Of a DNA stretch of 64,000 bases, positions 17,181 through 24,305 are shown in pieces. The notes beneath the pieces are model-generated. The model saw only the letters and a program-made list of their open reading frames with translations, was not told the DNA's origin and made no database searches. The position numbers were made by a program, and so were the translations under genes. The DNA comes from Bacteroides fluxus YIT 12057 (GTDB lineage: Bacteria; Bacteroidota; Bacteroidia; Bacteroidales; Bacteroidaceae). How positions within the stretch are numbered: the first letter of the stretch is position 1; every line of letters starts with the position of its first letter. The DNA is taken from contig NZ_GL882689.1 of the NCBI RefSeq assembly GCF_000195635.1, forward strand, positions 186,001 to 250,000, given 5' to 3'.

Positions 17181-18722
17181 ATGGCACAAGAAGACGTTTT
17201 TAAGAAACTCGTATCACACTGTAAGGAATATGGTTTTGTGTTCCCTTCCAGCGATATCTACGATGGTTTGGGAGCCGTATATGATTACGGTCAAATGGGT
17301 GTAGAACTGAAAAATAACATTAAACAATATTGGTGGCAAAGTATGGTGCTGCTGCACGAGAACATTGTCGGCATTGACTCAGCCATCTTTATGCATCCTA
17401 CTATCTGGAAAGCCAGTGGACATGTGGATGCGTTCAATGACCCTTTGATTGATAACCGTGATTCCAAGAAACGCTATCGTGCTGATGTTTTGATAGAAGA
17501 CCAGCTTGCCAAGTATGATGACAAGATAAACAAGGAAGTGGCCAAAGCCGCTAAACGTTTTGGAGATGCCTTTGACGAAGCTCAATTCCGCAGTACGAAT
17601 GGACGTGTGCTGGAACACCAGGCCAAGCGCGACGCGTTGCATGAACGTTTTTCCAAGGCGCTGAACGACAATAATCTGGATGAACTCCGGCAGATTATCA
17701 TTGATGAAGAGATTGTTTGTCCTATCAGTGGTACAAAGAACTGGACAGAAGTACGTCAGTTCAACTTGATGTTCTCTACTGAGATGGGATCTACTGCCGA
17801 TGGAGCCATGAAGATTTATTTGCGTCCGGAAACGGCACAGGGTATCTTTGTGAATTATCTGAATGTACAGAAGACGGGCCGTATGAAGATTCCTTTTGGC
17901 ATTGCCCAAATAGGTAAGGCTTTCCGTAATGAGATCGTAGCCCGCCAGTTTATCTTCCGTATGCGTGAGTTTGAACAGATGGAGATGCAATTCTTCGTAA
18001 AACCGGGTACGGAACTTGATTGGTTCAAGGCTTGGAAGGAAACTCGCTTGAAATGGCATAAGGCTCTTGGCTTTGGAGACGATCACTATCGTTATCATGA
18101 CCACGACAAATTGGCTCATTATGCCAATGCTGCTACGGATATTGAATTCCTGATGCCTTTTGGTTTCAAGGAAGTGGAAGGTATTCACAGCCGCACCAAT
18201 TTTGACCTGTCCCAGCACGAGAAGTTCTCCGGTAAAAACATCAAGTACTTCGATCCGGAAACGAATGAAAGCTATACTCCGTATGTTATTGAAACAAGTA
18301 TAGGTGTGGACCGTATGTTCCTCAGTATCATGTCTGCTTCATATTGTGAAGAGAAACTGGAAAATGGTGAGACACGTGTTGTGTTGAGACTGCCCGCTGC
18401 ATTGGCACCGGTAAAACTGGCCGTCATGCCTTTGGTCAAGAAAGATGGTTTGCCCGAAAAGGCCCGTGAGATTATTGATAGCCTGAAGTTCCACTTCCAT
18501 TGCCAATATGATGAAAAAGACTCTATCGGTAAGCGCTATCGTCGTCAGGATGCTATCGGAACTCCATATTGTGTGACTGTAGATCATCAGACGTTGGAAG
18601 ATAACTGCGTGACTTTGCGTAATCGTGACACGATGGAACAAGAACGTGTAGCTATCTCTGAACTGAATAATATCATTGCAGACCGAGTAAGCATTACATC
18701 TTTGCTGAAGACGTTGCAATAA
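17181..18722 (+). CDS. glyS: Glycyl-tRNA synthetase, dimeric class II type
   Basis: This cytoplasmic enzyme charges tRNA-Gly with glycine using ATP. The 513-residue chain is the homodimeric (alpha2) form also found in eukaryotes and archaea, not the separate GlyQ/GlyS alpha2-beta2 enzyme. The start (MAQEDVFKKLVSHCKEYGFVFPSSDIYDGLGAVYDYGQ) is diagnostic, shown here in part as GFVFPSSDIYDGLGAVYDYG. Class II motif 2 is AFRNEIVARQFIFRMREFEQ and motif 3 is IGVDRMFLSIM. The C-terminal anticodon-binding domain begins near residue 400 (LAPVKLAVMPLVKKDGLPEK). Start and length match the family. It has its own promoter element and terminator-bounded unit, followed after 36 bp by an FKBP lipoprotein gene. 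Confidence 0.97.
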   Translation: MAQEDVFKKLVSHCKEYGFVFPSSDIYDGLGAVYDYGQMGVELKNNIKQYWWQSMVLLHENIVGIDSAIFMHPTIWKASGHVDAFNDPLIDNRDSKKRYRADVLIEDQLAKYDDKINKEVAKAAKRFGDAFDEAQFRSTNGRVLEHQAKRDALHERFSKALNDNNLDELRQIIIDEEIVCPISGTKNWTEVRQFNLMFSTEMGSTADGAMKIYLRPETAQGIFVNYLNVQKTGRMKIPFGIAQIGKAFRNEIVARQFIFRMREFEQMEMQFFVKPGTELDWFKAWKETRLKWHKALGFGDDHYRYHDHDKLAHYANAATDIEFLMPFGFKEVEGIHSRTNFDLSQHEKFSGKNIKYFDPETNESYTPYVIETSIGVDRMFLSIMSASYCEEKLENGETRVVLRLPAALAPVKLAVMPLVKKDGLPEKAREIIDSLKFHFHCQYDEKDSIGKRYRRQDAIGTPYCVTVDHQTLEDNCVTLRNRDTMEQERVAISELNNIIADRVSITSLLKTLQ

Positions 18723-18758
18723 GTTTGGAATAAGTAGAAATTGAAATAATTGAATTGA

Positions 18759-19400
18759 ATGAAAAGAACATTCCTTTTGTTTTTGCCTTTCTTGCTGTTT
18801 CTGGCAGGTGCATTCGTTTCTTGTGAAGAAGTGAAGGAGGCTGGAAAATATGATAACTGGCGGGAGCGCAATCAAGTGTTTATAGACTCGATAAAGAGGG
18901 AGACGGGAGAACGCTATGTGGCTACAGCAGAAGCGGCCGATGCGATGGAACTTGGAAAGTTGTATGCCATACAGACCACAGCCAGTACCAGTGCGGCTAC
19001 TCAATATGTATATTGTAAAAAAATAGTAAAGAATGAGACCGGTGACCGTCCTCTATATTCAGGTTACCATTCAAAAGTGAATGCTTATTATTATGGAACC
19101 TACGTTAACGGTGAGGAGTTCGACGGATGTTTTGATGGCTATGGTGCTCTTGATAAAGAGATTCCGCTTTCTCCGGAAGAACAAAAGCAACCTACTGCAT
19201 TTGACTCGTATGCGGCTTTTAGTGTTTCCGGTGTCATAACCGGATGGACGGCGGCTTTGCAGTTTATGAGGATGGGGGAACGTTGGATGTTGTATATACC
19301 TTATCAAAGCGGATATGGTTATGATGATTCAAGTTCAAATTCCATTCCCGGTGGTTCTACACTTACGTTTGATGTACTGTTGCATAGTTTTGCCCAATAG
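18759..19400 (+). CDS. FKBP-type peptidyl-prolyl isomerase lipoprotein
   Basis: This 213-residue envelope protein has a lipoprotein signal ending at C22 (GAFVSCEE). The C-terminal half is an FKBP fold: GTYVNGEEFDGCFD, then FSVSGVITGWTAALQFMRMG, then ERWMLYIPYQSGYG and IPGGSTLTFDVLL. FKBP proteins catalyse cis-trans isomerisation at proline and assist folding of exported proteins. The FKBP aromatic pocket is only partly recognisable, so the activity is inferred from the fold. It follows glyS by 36 bp on the same strand and shares a strong terminator region with the convergent gene downstream, so read-through from glyS is likely. Confidence 0.85.
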   Translation: MKRTFLLFLPFLLFLAGAFVSCEEVKEAGKYDNWRERNQVFIDSIKRETGERYVATAEAADAMELGKLYAIQTTASTSAATQYVYCKKIVKNETGDRPLYSGYHSKVNAYYYGTYVNGEEFDGCFDGYGALDKEIPLSPEEQKQPTAFDSYAAFSVSGVITGWTAALQFMRMGERWMLYIPYQSGYGYDDSSSNSIPGGSTLTFDVLLHSFAQ

Positions 19401-19419
19401 AAATATACCGATATGAAAC

Positions 19420-19455
19420 ACAGGGGCTGTCCTTAAAAATAGGGATAGCCCCTGT
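19420..19455. terminator. Bidirectional terminator between the FKBP gene and the salvage cluster
   Basis: CAGGGGCTGTCC (19421-19432) pairs with GGATAGCCCCTG (19443-19454) with one G-T wobble; A19420 and T19455 extend the stem. A T-rich tract follows on the plus side, and the genes on both sides converge on it. Confidence 0.8.
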
Positions 19456-19468
19456 TTATTTATTATGC

Positions 19469-21328
19469 TTATATTGCTTTCCTCAGTTTCTTGGCCCATA
19501 TCTTATAACCTTCATCCGTCAGATGCAATCCGTCAGAGGTTAAATCTGTCCGCAATACATTGGTTCCTTTCTCCGTAAAAAGTGGGAAAAGATTGATATA
19601 GTTGATCTTTCTTTCTTTAGCCAATGCTTCCAATCGGGTATTGATTTCGGGTATCATAGCTGTTTTACCGGTCAATTTCTTGTAGCGGCCAAAACTTTCA
19701 TTGATAGGCAGCAGGCTCTGCAGATAAAGTTTGGTATCGGGAGACTCCTTTTGGATTCGTTCAACTGTCATACGGATCATGTTCACTATGCTGTCGGTGG
19801 TCAAATCATGAGAGATGTCATTCACACCGATAAGCAAGAACAACTTTGACGGATGCCCCGGCAGTATTTGGTGCAAACGGTCGTAGATACCCATAACTTC
19901 ATCACCGATGATTCCCCGGTTGCGTATATTCTTCTTGCCAAGAAGTGCAGACCAGTCTCCGCCTCCTTCGGTCAGGCTGTTTCCCAGCATGACTACATCT
20001 TTTGAAGCAATGGCAGGTTCATCCATGAATTGAAGAAAACGTTTGTAGTAGTGGTCGCTATATACTCGTGGAGCGGGATAGATGGAAGCGGCTACGGCGT
20101 TTGCCACTAATGAACGTAACCGTACGGTGCTATGTCCGTCTTCAGGATGTACGGCATTGATTAAAAGGATGACCGAGGTGTCGTTGTCCGGATCGATGAC
20201 GATGGAAGTACCGGTATAGCCGGTATGGCTATATGTATTCGGACCGAAGAAGTCTCCATTGTTGGAAGCGTATGCTGTAAAGCAGTCCCACCCTAATGTA
20301 CGTCCCAAGTCGGCAGTTGCGCGAGGAACAGTGCGCATGGCCTTTACCCCCAAAGGGCTGAGTATGCGGTGTCCGTTCCACTCACCGCCATTCTGCAGGG
20401 CGGCACAAAGGACCGCAATGTCTTCTGCGCAAGAGAACACGCCGGCATTGCCGCTGACGCCTCCGTTCAAGATACGTGCAAGAGGATCATGCACCTGTCC
20501 GCAGAGCACCTGTCCATCCGGCTGTTTTTCTGTGGGAGCGATGAGGCTGTGCCAGTCTCCGGCAGTCATGCTTGTCCAGTGGGCATCTTCCGTATGGATC
20601 CACTGGCCATTCTTGTCACGCTTGCAGGGCAGGTAATCGGTATGGTCCATTCCCAGTACATCGAACAGGTTTTCGCGGGCAAAATCGCGTAATGATTTTC
20701 CGCTGACAGTCTCTATGATGTGCTGCAGGGTGATGAAATTCAGGCAACTGTACTGGAAGTCGGTTTGCGGTTTGAAATCGCGCTTGCAGGTAGCTATATA
20801 TTCCATCAGTCCTTCAGGGTTGGGAGAACCGTACTTTTCCTCCAGTGCGGCGGCAGGGGCGTAGGGAGGCAGGCCGGAAGTATGTGTCATCAGATCGGCA
20901 ATGCGGATTGTCTTTTTTTCTTTGCCGTCTTCACTTTCCCAACTTTTGAAATTGGGAATATAAAGGCTGACAGGATCCTGCATACGCAATTTGCCTTGTT
21001 CTGCCAATATCATGGTACAAATGGCCGTACTCATTGATTTGCTGCAGGAAGCCATATCGAAGATGGTATTGGGGGTCATCGGTTCTACATCCGGATAAGT
21101 CCGCTTGTTGCCGTACGCTTTTAAATAAGCCATTTTGCCATTGCGTACTACGGCAAGTACGGCGCCGGGAATACTCTTGTCGGCAATGGCTTTTTCGATG
21201 GCTTCATCGGCGTACATTAGTTTACGGGAATCCATTCCCACTTGTTCGGGGGCTACCCGCTGCAAAGGTTGTGCTATGGCGACCTGTAAGCCGGCGAGCA
21301 GGAAAAGGAGAAGATGTAATGTTTTCAT
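19469..21328 (-). CDS. Periplasmic serine hydrolase: class C beta-lactamase-like domain fused to an SGNH esterase
   Basis: This 619-residue exported protein has two hydrolase domains. After a signal peptide (MKTLHLLLFLLAGLQVAIAQ), residues about 25-410 form a beta-lactamase/DD-peptidase-like fold with SxxK at S94-K97 (ASCSKS), YSC where YxN is usual, and an HTG triad (SHTGYTG). Residues about 440-619 form an SGNH/GDSL domain: LGNSLTEGG with nucleophile S451, NRGIIGDE, LIGVNDI and the catalytic Asp-His block DGLHLTDEGY. Sitting last in the peptidoglycan-salvage cluster, the natural guess is a peptidase or amidase acting on stem peptides joined to an O-acetylpeptidoglycan esterase. That is inference. 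The Asn-to-Cys change in the second motif may alter the first activity. Confidence 0.85.
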   Translation of the reverse strand: MKTLHLLLFLLAGLQVAIAQPLQRVAPEQVGMDSRKLMYADEAIEKAIADKSIPGAVLAVVRNGKMAYLKAYGNKRTYPDVEPMTPNTIFDMASCSKSMSTAICTMILAEQGKLRMQDPVSLYIPNFKSWESEDGKEKKTIRIADLMTHTSGLPPYAPAAALEEKYGSPNPEGLMEYIATCKRDFKPQTDFQYSCLNFITLQHIIETVSGKSLRDFARENLFDVLGMDHTDYLPCKRDKNGQWIHTEDAHWTSMTAGDWHSLIAPTEKQPDGQVLCGQVHDPLARILNGGVSGNAGVFSCAEDIAVLCAALQNGGEWNGHRILSPLGVKAMRTVPRATADLGRTLGWDCFTAYASNNGDFFGPNTYSHTGYTGTSIVIDPDNDTSVILLINAVHPEDGHSTVRLRSLVANAVAASIYPAPRVYSDHYYKRFLQFMDEPAIASKDVVMLGNSLTEGGGDWSALLGKKNIRNRGIIGDEVMGIYDRLHQILPGHPSKLFLLIGVNDISHDLTTDSIVNMIRMTVERIQKESPDTKLYLQSLLPINESFGRYKKLTGKTAMIPEINTRLEALAKERKINYINLFPLFTEKGTNVLRTDLTSDGLHLTDEGYKIWAKKLRKAI

Positions 21329-21340
21329 ATAAAGAAGCTT

Positions 21341-22156
21341 TTACGGTTGTGTACGATAGGCATCGACTGCTTTTTTCACAGAGCCATGCATCAGTAGCAA
21401 TGCTTTGGCCTTGCCATAATCCAATCCAAGCTCTTCTACGAGCATCCGTGTACCACGGTCAACCAATTTCTTGTTACTGAGTTGCATATTTACCATTTTA
21501 TTACCTTTTACGCGTCCTAATTGTATCATGACGGAGGTAGTGATCATGTTCAGAATCATCTTTTGACCTGTCCCGGATTTCATGCGGGAGCTTCCGGTTA
21601 CATATTCCGGCCCTACCACCATCTCGATAGGCACATCTGCTTCCGCAGCCATTGGAGAATCGGGATTACTGGTGATGCAACCGGTCAGGATACCGTGTTC
21701 ACGTGCTTCGTGCATGGCCCCGATCACGTAGGGAGTTGTACCGGAAGCTGCGATACCGATTACCGTATCTTTATCGGTAATATTGCGTTCCGTCAGTTCC
21801 TCCCAACCGCGATGGATATCATCTTCGGCATTTTCTACCGGATTACGGAGGGCGGTGTCGCCTCCGGCAATCAGACCGATAACCAAAGTGGGAGGCATGC
21901 CGAATGTAGGTGGTATTTCCGAAGCGTCGAGAACTCCGAGGCGTCCGCTGGTTCCCGCACCCATATAGAAGATACGTCCGCCTTGTTTCATGCGGGGTAC
22001 AATCTGGGTTACCAGTTTCTCTATTTGAGGAATTGCCTTTTGTACGGCAAGTGCCACTTTCTGGTCTTCCGTGTTGATGTCTTCCAGAATCTCACGGACA
22101 GACTTTTTTTCCAGGTCGTTGTAGAGCGAAGGTTGCTCTGAAATTTTTACGAACAT
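21341..22156 (-). CDS. murQ: N-acetylmuramic acid 6-phosphate etherase
   Basis: This cytoplasmic SIS-fold enzyme splits MurNAc-6-phosphate into GlcNAc-6-phosphate and D-lactate. At 271 residues it is shorter than the about 298 of E. coli MurQ; the shortfall is at the C-terminus after ALLLMHGSVKKAVDAYRTQP. The phosphosugar-binding motif GAGTSGRLGVLDASE is intact. The two catalytic glutamates of the family map to E80 (ASE) and E111 (VENAED). The VTGSSRMKSGTGQK block is also present. It lies 18 bp after the MurK-type kinase gene and 12 bp before the beta-lactamase/SGNH gene, so kinase and etherase act in sequence. The D-lactate product fits the FAD/Fe-S dehydrogenase in the same cluster. Confidence 0.96.
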   Translation of the reverse strand: MFVKISEQPSLYNDLEKKSVREILEDINTEDQKVALAVQKAIPQIEKLVTQIVPRMKQGGRIFYMGAGTSGRLGVLDASEIPPTFGMPPTLVIGLIAGGDTALRNPVENAEDDIHRGWEELTERNITDKDTVIGIAASGTTPYVIGAMHEAREHGILTGCITSNPDSPMAAEADVPIEMVVGPEYVTGSSRMKSGTGQKMILNMITTSVMIQLGRVKGNKMVNMQLSNKKLVDRGTRMLVEELGLDYGKAKALLLMHGSVKKAVDAYRTQP

Positions 22157-22174
22157 AATGGTATCTGTTATTTA

Positions 22175-23017
22175 TTACTTTTCATTGTGATATTTAATCA
22201 ATCCTTCCATCGGGCTCTTGATGATGTTACCTAGTTGGATACCCATTTCCTGTGCTGCTTCTTCTAAAACATCTTTGTAATAGAAAGCTACGGAACCGAT
22301 GAAATGTACCTTGCTATGCCGGTAGTCGTATTGCATGACGTTACGTTTCAGGAAAGCCTTGAAACTGCTCAAAACTAAGGTATGCACACACGGTTCGTCC
22401 AGGTTTTGTGCCAAGAATGGGGACAAACTTGCCAGAAAACGGTTCGGGAATGGTTTGCGGTAAACCCGGTCTATGATTTCTCCGGGTGTCAGATTGAATT
22501 GCGAGAGGAATTTGTCTTTCAGTTCCGGAGTCATCTGGTTTTTGAGGACATCGCCTACCAGTAACTTGCCCAGGCAAGCTCCGCTGCCTTCGTCTCCAAG
22601 GATAAAGCCTAATGGGGAGACATTGGTGACAATCTCTTTCCCATTATAGTAGCAGGAGTTGGAGCCTGTTCCCATAATGCAGGCGATGCCTGCGCCGTGT
22701 CCGCAAAGCCCCCTTGCGGCAGCCAGCATGTCGGTGCTGACTTCCACATCTCCTTTGACTTTCAGATGCTGGGTGATGGCACGATGTACCATACTTATTT
22801 TGTCGGGAAAACCACATCCGGCTCCGTAGAAATAGACGGCATCCAGTTCTTTGGTTCTTAATTGAGGCAATAGGGCGGTCTCTATTTCATTACTGATTTC
22901 CTCTTCCGACTGAAAGAAAGGGTTAGTACCTTTCGTGAATATCTGTTGGAGAAGCACTCCATTCTCTACAACGCACCAATCGGTTTTTGTAGAGCCACTG
23001 TCTGCGATTAGAATCAT
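22175..23017 (-). CDS. murK: BadF/BadG-type sugar kinase, probable MurNAc kinase
   Basis: This 280-residue ASKHA-fold kinase is predicted to phosphorylate MurNAc (and perhaps GlcNAc) at O6 in the cytoplasm. The phosphate loop DSGSTKTDW (D6, K11, D13) is canonical. MGTGSNSCYYNG and ILGDEGSGACLGKLL are the further nucleotide- and sugar-site motifs of the BadF/NAGK family. Tannerella forsythia, a relative, has a MurNAc kinase of this family encoded beside murQ, and the order here is the same. The symbol rests on that context. A paralogue at 42094-42942 differs in the phosphate loop. The gene is 18 bp upstream of murQ. Confidence 0.85.
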   Translation of the reverse strand: MILIADSGSTKTDWCVVENGVLLQQIFTKGTNPFFQSEEEISNEIETALLPQLRTKELDAVYFYGAGCGFPDKISMVHRAITQHLKVKGDVEVSTDMLAAARGLCGHGAGIACIMGTGSNSCYYNGKEIVTNVSPLGFILGDEGSGACLGKLLVGDVLKNQMTPELKDKFLSQFNLTPGEIIDRVYRKPFPNRFLASLSPFLAQNLDEPCVHTLVLSSFKAFLKRNVMQYDYRHSKVHFIGSVAFYYKDVLEEAAQEMGIQLGNIIKSPMEGLIKYHNEK

Positions 23018-23063
23018 TTTGATTTATGATTTTATGATTTATGAATTATAACTTTAGGGGGAA

Positions 23064-24254
23064 CTATATTTTGATATATATTTTCCGTTTGTATAGCTGA
23101 TATCCGATGCACCAGTTGATGGCAATGAATATCAGGGCATACGCCAAAGAACCACCGGTTTCACCAAACAGAGGGACAAGGGTGGTCTTATACAAAAATC
23201 CGTGTATGCTGATACTGCCTCCGTTCCACGGAAAACTGATGCATCCGAAAAGAATGCTGAGCACGCCGCCCAATACATACATGAACAATGGGTTCACTCC
23301 GAAGGATTCGAAGAACATGCTCCATCTCTTGTATCCTTTCACGTCGATAATCCAGATCAGCAGTGCCAGGAAGCTGGATGCCAATCCGCAGGTAACGAGT
23401 ACAAACGTCGGCGACCAGATTTTTTTGCTGATGGGGCATCCGTAACTCAGCAGAAAACCTGCAAAAGTAAGGATAGTACCGGCAAGGAACAGTTTGATAA
23501 GGTGTGAGTCAAGCACGTTAGTACGGTCTCCCTTGGCGCTTTGGCTGTCTCCCAGCATCATACGTCCTACACAGAAGCCCAGCAATACATGGGCAATGGC
23601 AGGGATGGTGCTCAAGATTCCTTCCGGGTCAATTCCGTTGTCTTTGTACATGTGTGCGGGAGTCAGGACAGCACGGTCAACAATAGAAAGTATATTTGTT
23701 TCATTGTAGGCGAATCCATTTCCGCCCAACAGCAAAATGAAATAGCCTATTAATAAGGTGGCAATGAGATAGGGGATATTCTTATGCTTCATGGTCAAGG
23801 CGATGATGGACGTTGCTCCATAACACAGTGCCAGACGTTGCATGACGCCCAGGATACGCATACGGTCAAAAGTCCATACAGATGCCCATAGGTTTTCACC
23901 AAAGCCCAGATTGTCCGGAGCAGAACTCCAATAATAGCAGAACCGTGAAAACCAGCCGATAGCCATTCCTATAAGGAAGATTATGACGGTACGTTTCAGT
24001 ATTTTCAAGGCAGCGGCATGGCTGAACTCAAAATTGTATTTCTTCAAGGAAATATAGGTAGAGATTCCCATGATAAACATGAAGAAAGGGAAAACGAGGT
24101 CGGTAGGAGTCAGTCCAATCCATTGTGCATGTGCCAGGGGAGCATAAATGTGAGCCCACGACCCTGGGTTGTTTACCATAATCATTCCTGCAATGGTGAT
24201 ACCCCGGAGGATATCAAGGGCAAGAATACGTTTGCTTGTTTTTTGACTGTTCAT
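23064..24254 (-). CDS. Multi-pass inner-membrane protein, HGSNAT/DUF5009 type, candidate MurNAc transporter
   Basis: This 396-residue protein has about ten hydrophobic segments. Its start RILALDILRGITIAGMIMVN, and then LTPTDLVFPFFMFIMGIS, is characteristic of bacterial relatives of heparan-alpha-glucosaminide N-acetyltransferase (COG4299/DUF5009). In Tannerella forsythia a membrane protein encoded with MurK and MurQ has been reported as the MurNAc transporter MurT, and I believe it is of this type, so the position beside murK-murQ suggests the same job. The alternative is a membrane acetyltransferase acting on amino sugars, the activity of the human homologue. Sequence alone does not separate the two. 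It is the gene directly upstream of murK. Confidence 0.75.
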   Translation of the reverse strand: MNSQKTSKRILALDILRGITIAGMIMVNNPGSWAHIYAPLAHAQWIGLTPTDLVFPFFMFIMGISTYISLKKYNFEFSHAAALKILKRTVIIFLIGMAIGWFSRFCYYWSSAPDNLGFGENLWASVWTFDRMRILGVMQRLALCYGATSIIALTMKHKNIPYLIATLLIGYFILLLGGNGFAYNETNILSIVDRAVLTPAHMYKDNGIDPEGILSTIPAIAHVLLGFCVGRMMLGDSQSAKGDRTNVLDSHLIKLFLAGTILTFAGFLLSYGCPISKKIWSPTFVLVTCGLASSFLALLIWIIDVKGYKRWSMFFESFGVNPLFMYVLGGVLSILFGCISFPWNGGSISIHGFLYKTTLVPLFGETGGSLAYALIFIAINWCIGYQLYKRKIYIKI

Positions 24255-24305
24255 AGCGTTATGTGTGTTAAGTTTAATTGTGAAATATGAATCGTTCCCA
24301 ATCCT

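Noticed and set aside
17379..18218. 279-codon minus-strand frame
   Set aside because: It is antisense to glyS and has no recognisable domain or signal.
23018..23063. Short AT-rich runs like TTTATGATTTATGA between cluster genes (also near 40300 and 58760)
   Set aside because: They are low-complexity spacers common between Bacteroides genes; I see no consistent structure in them.
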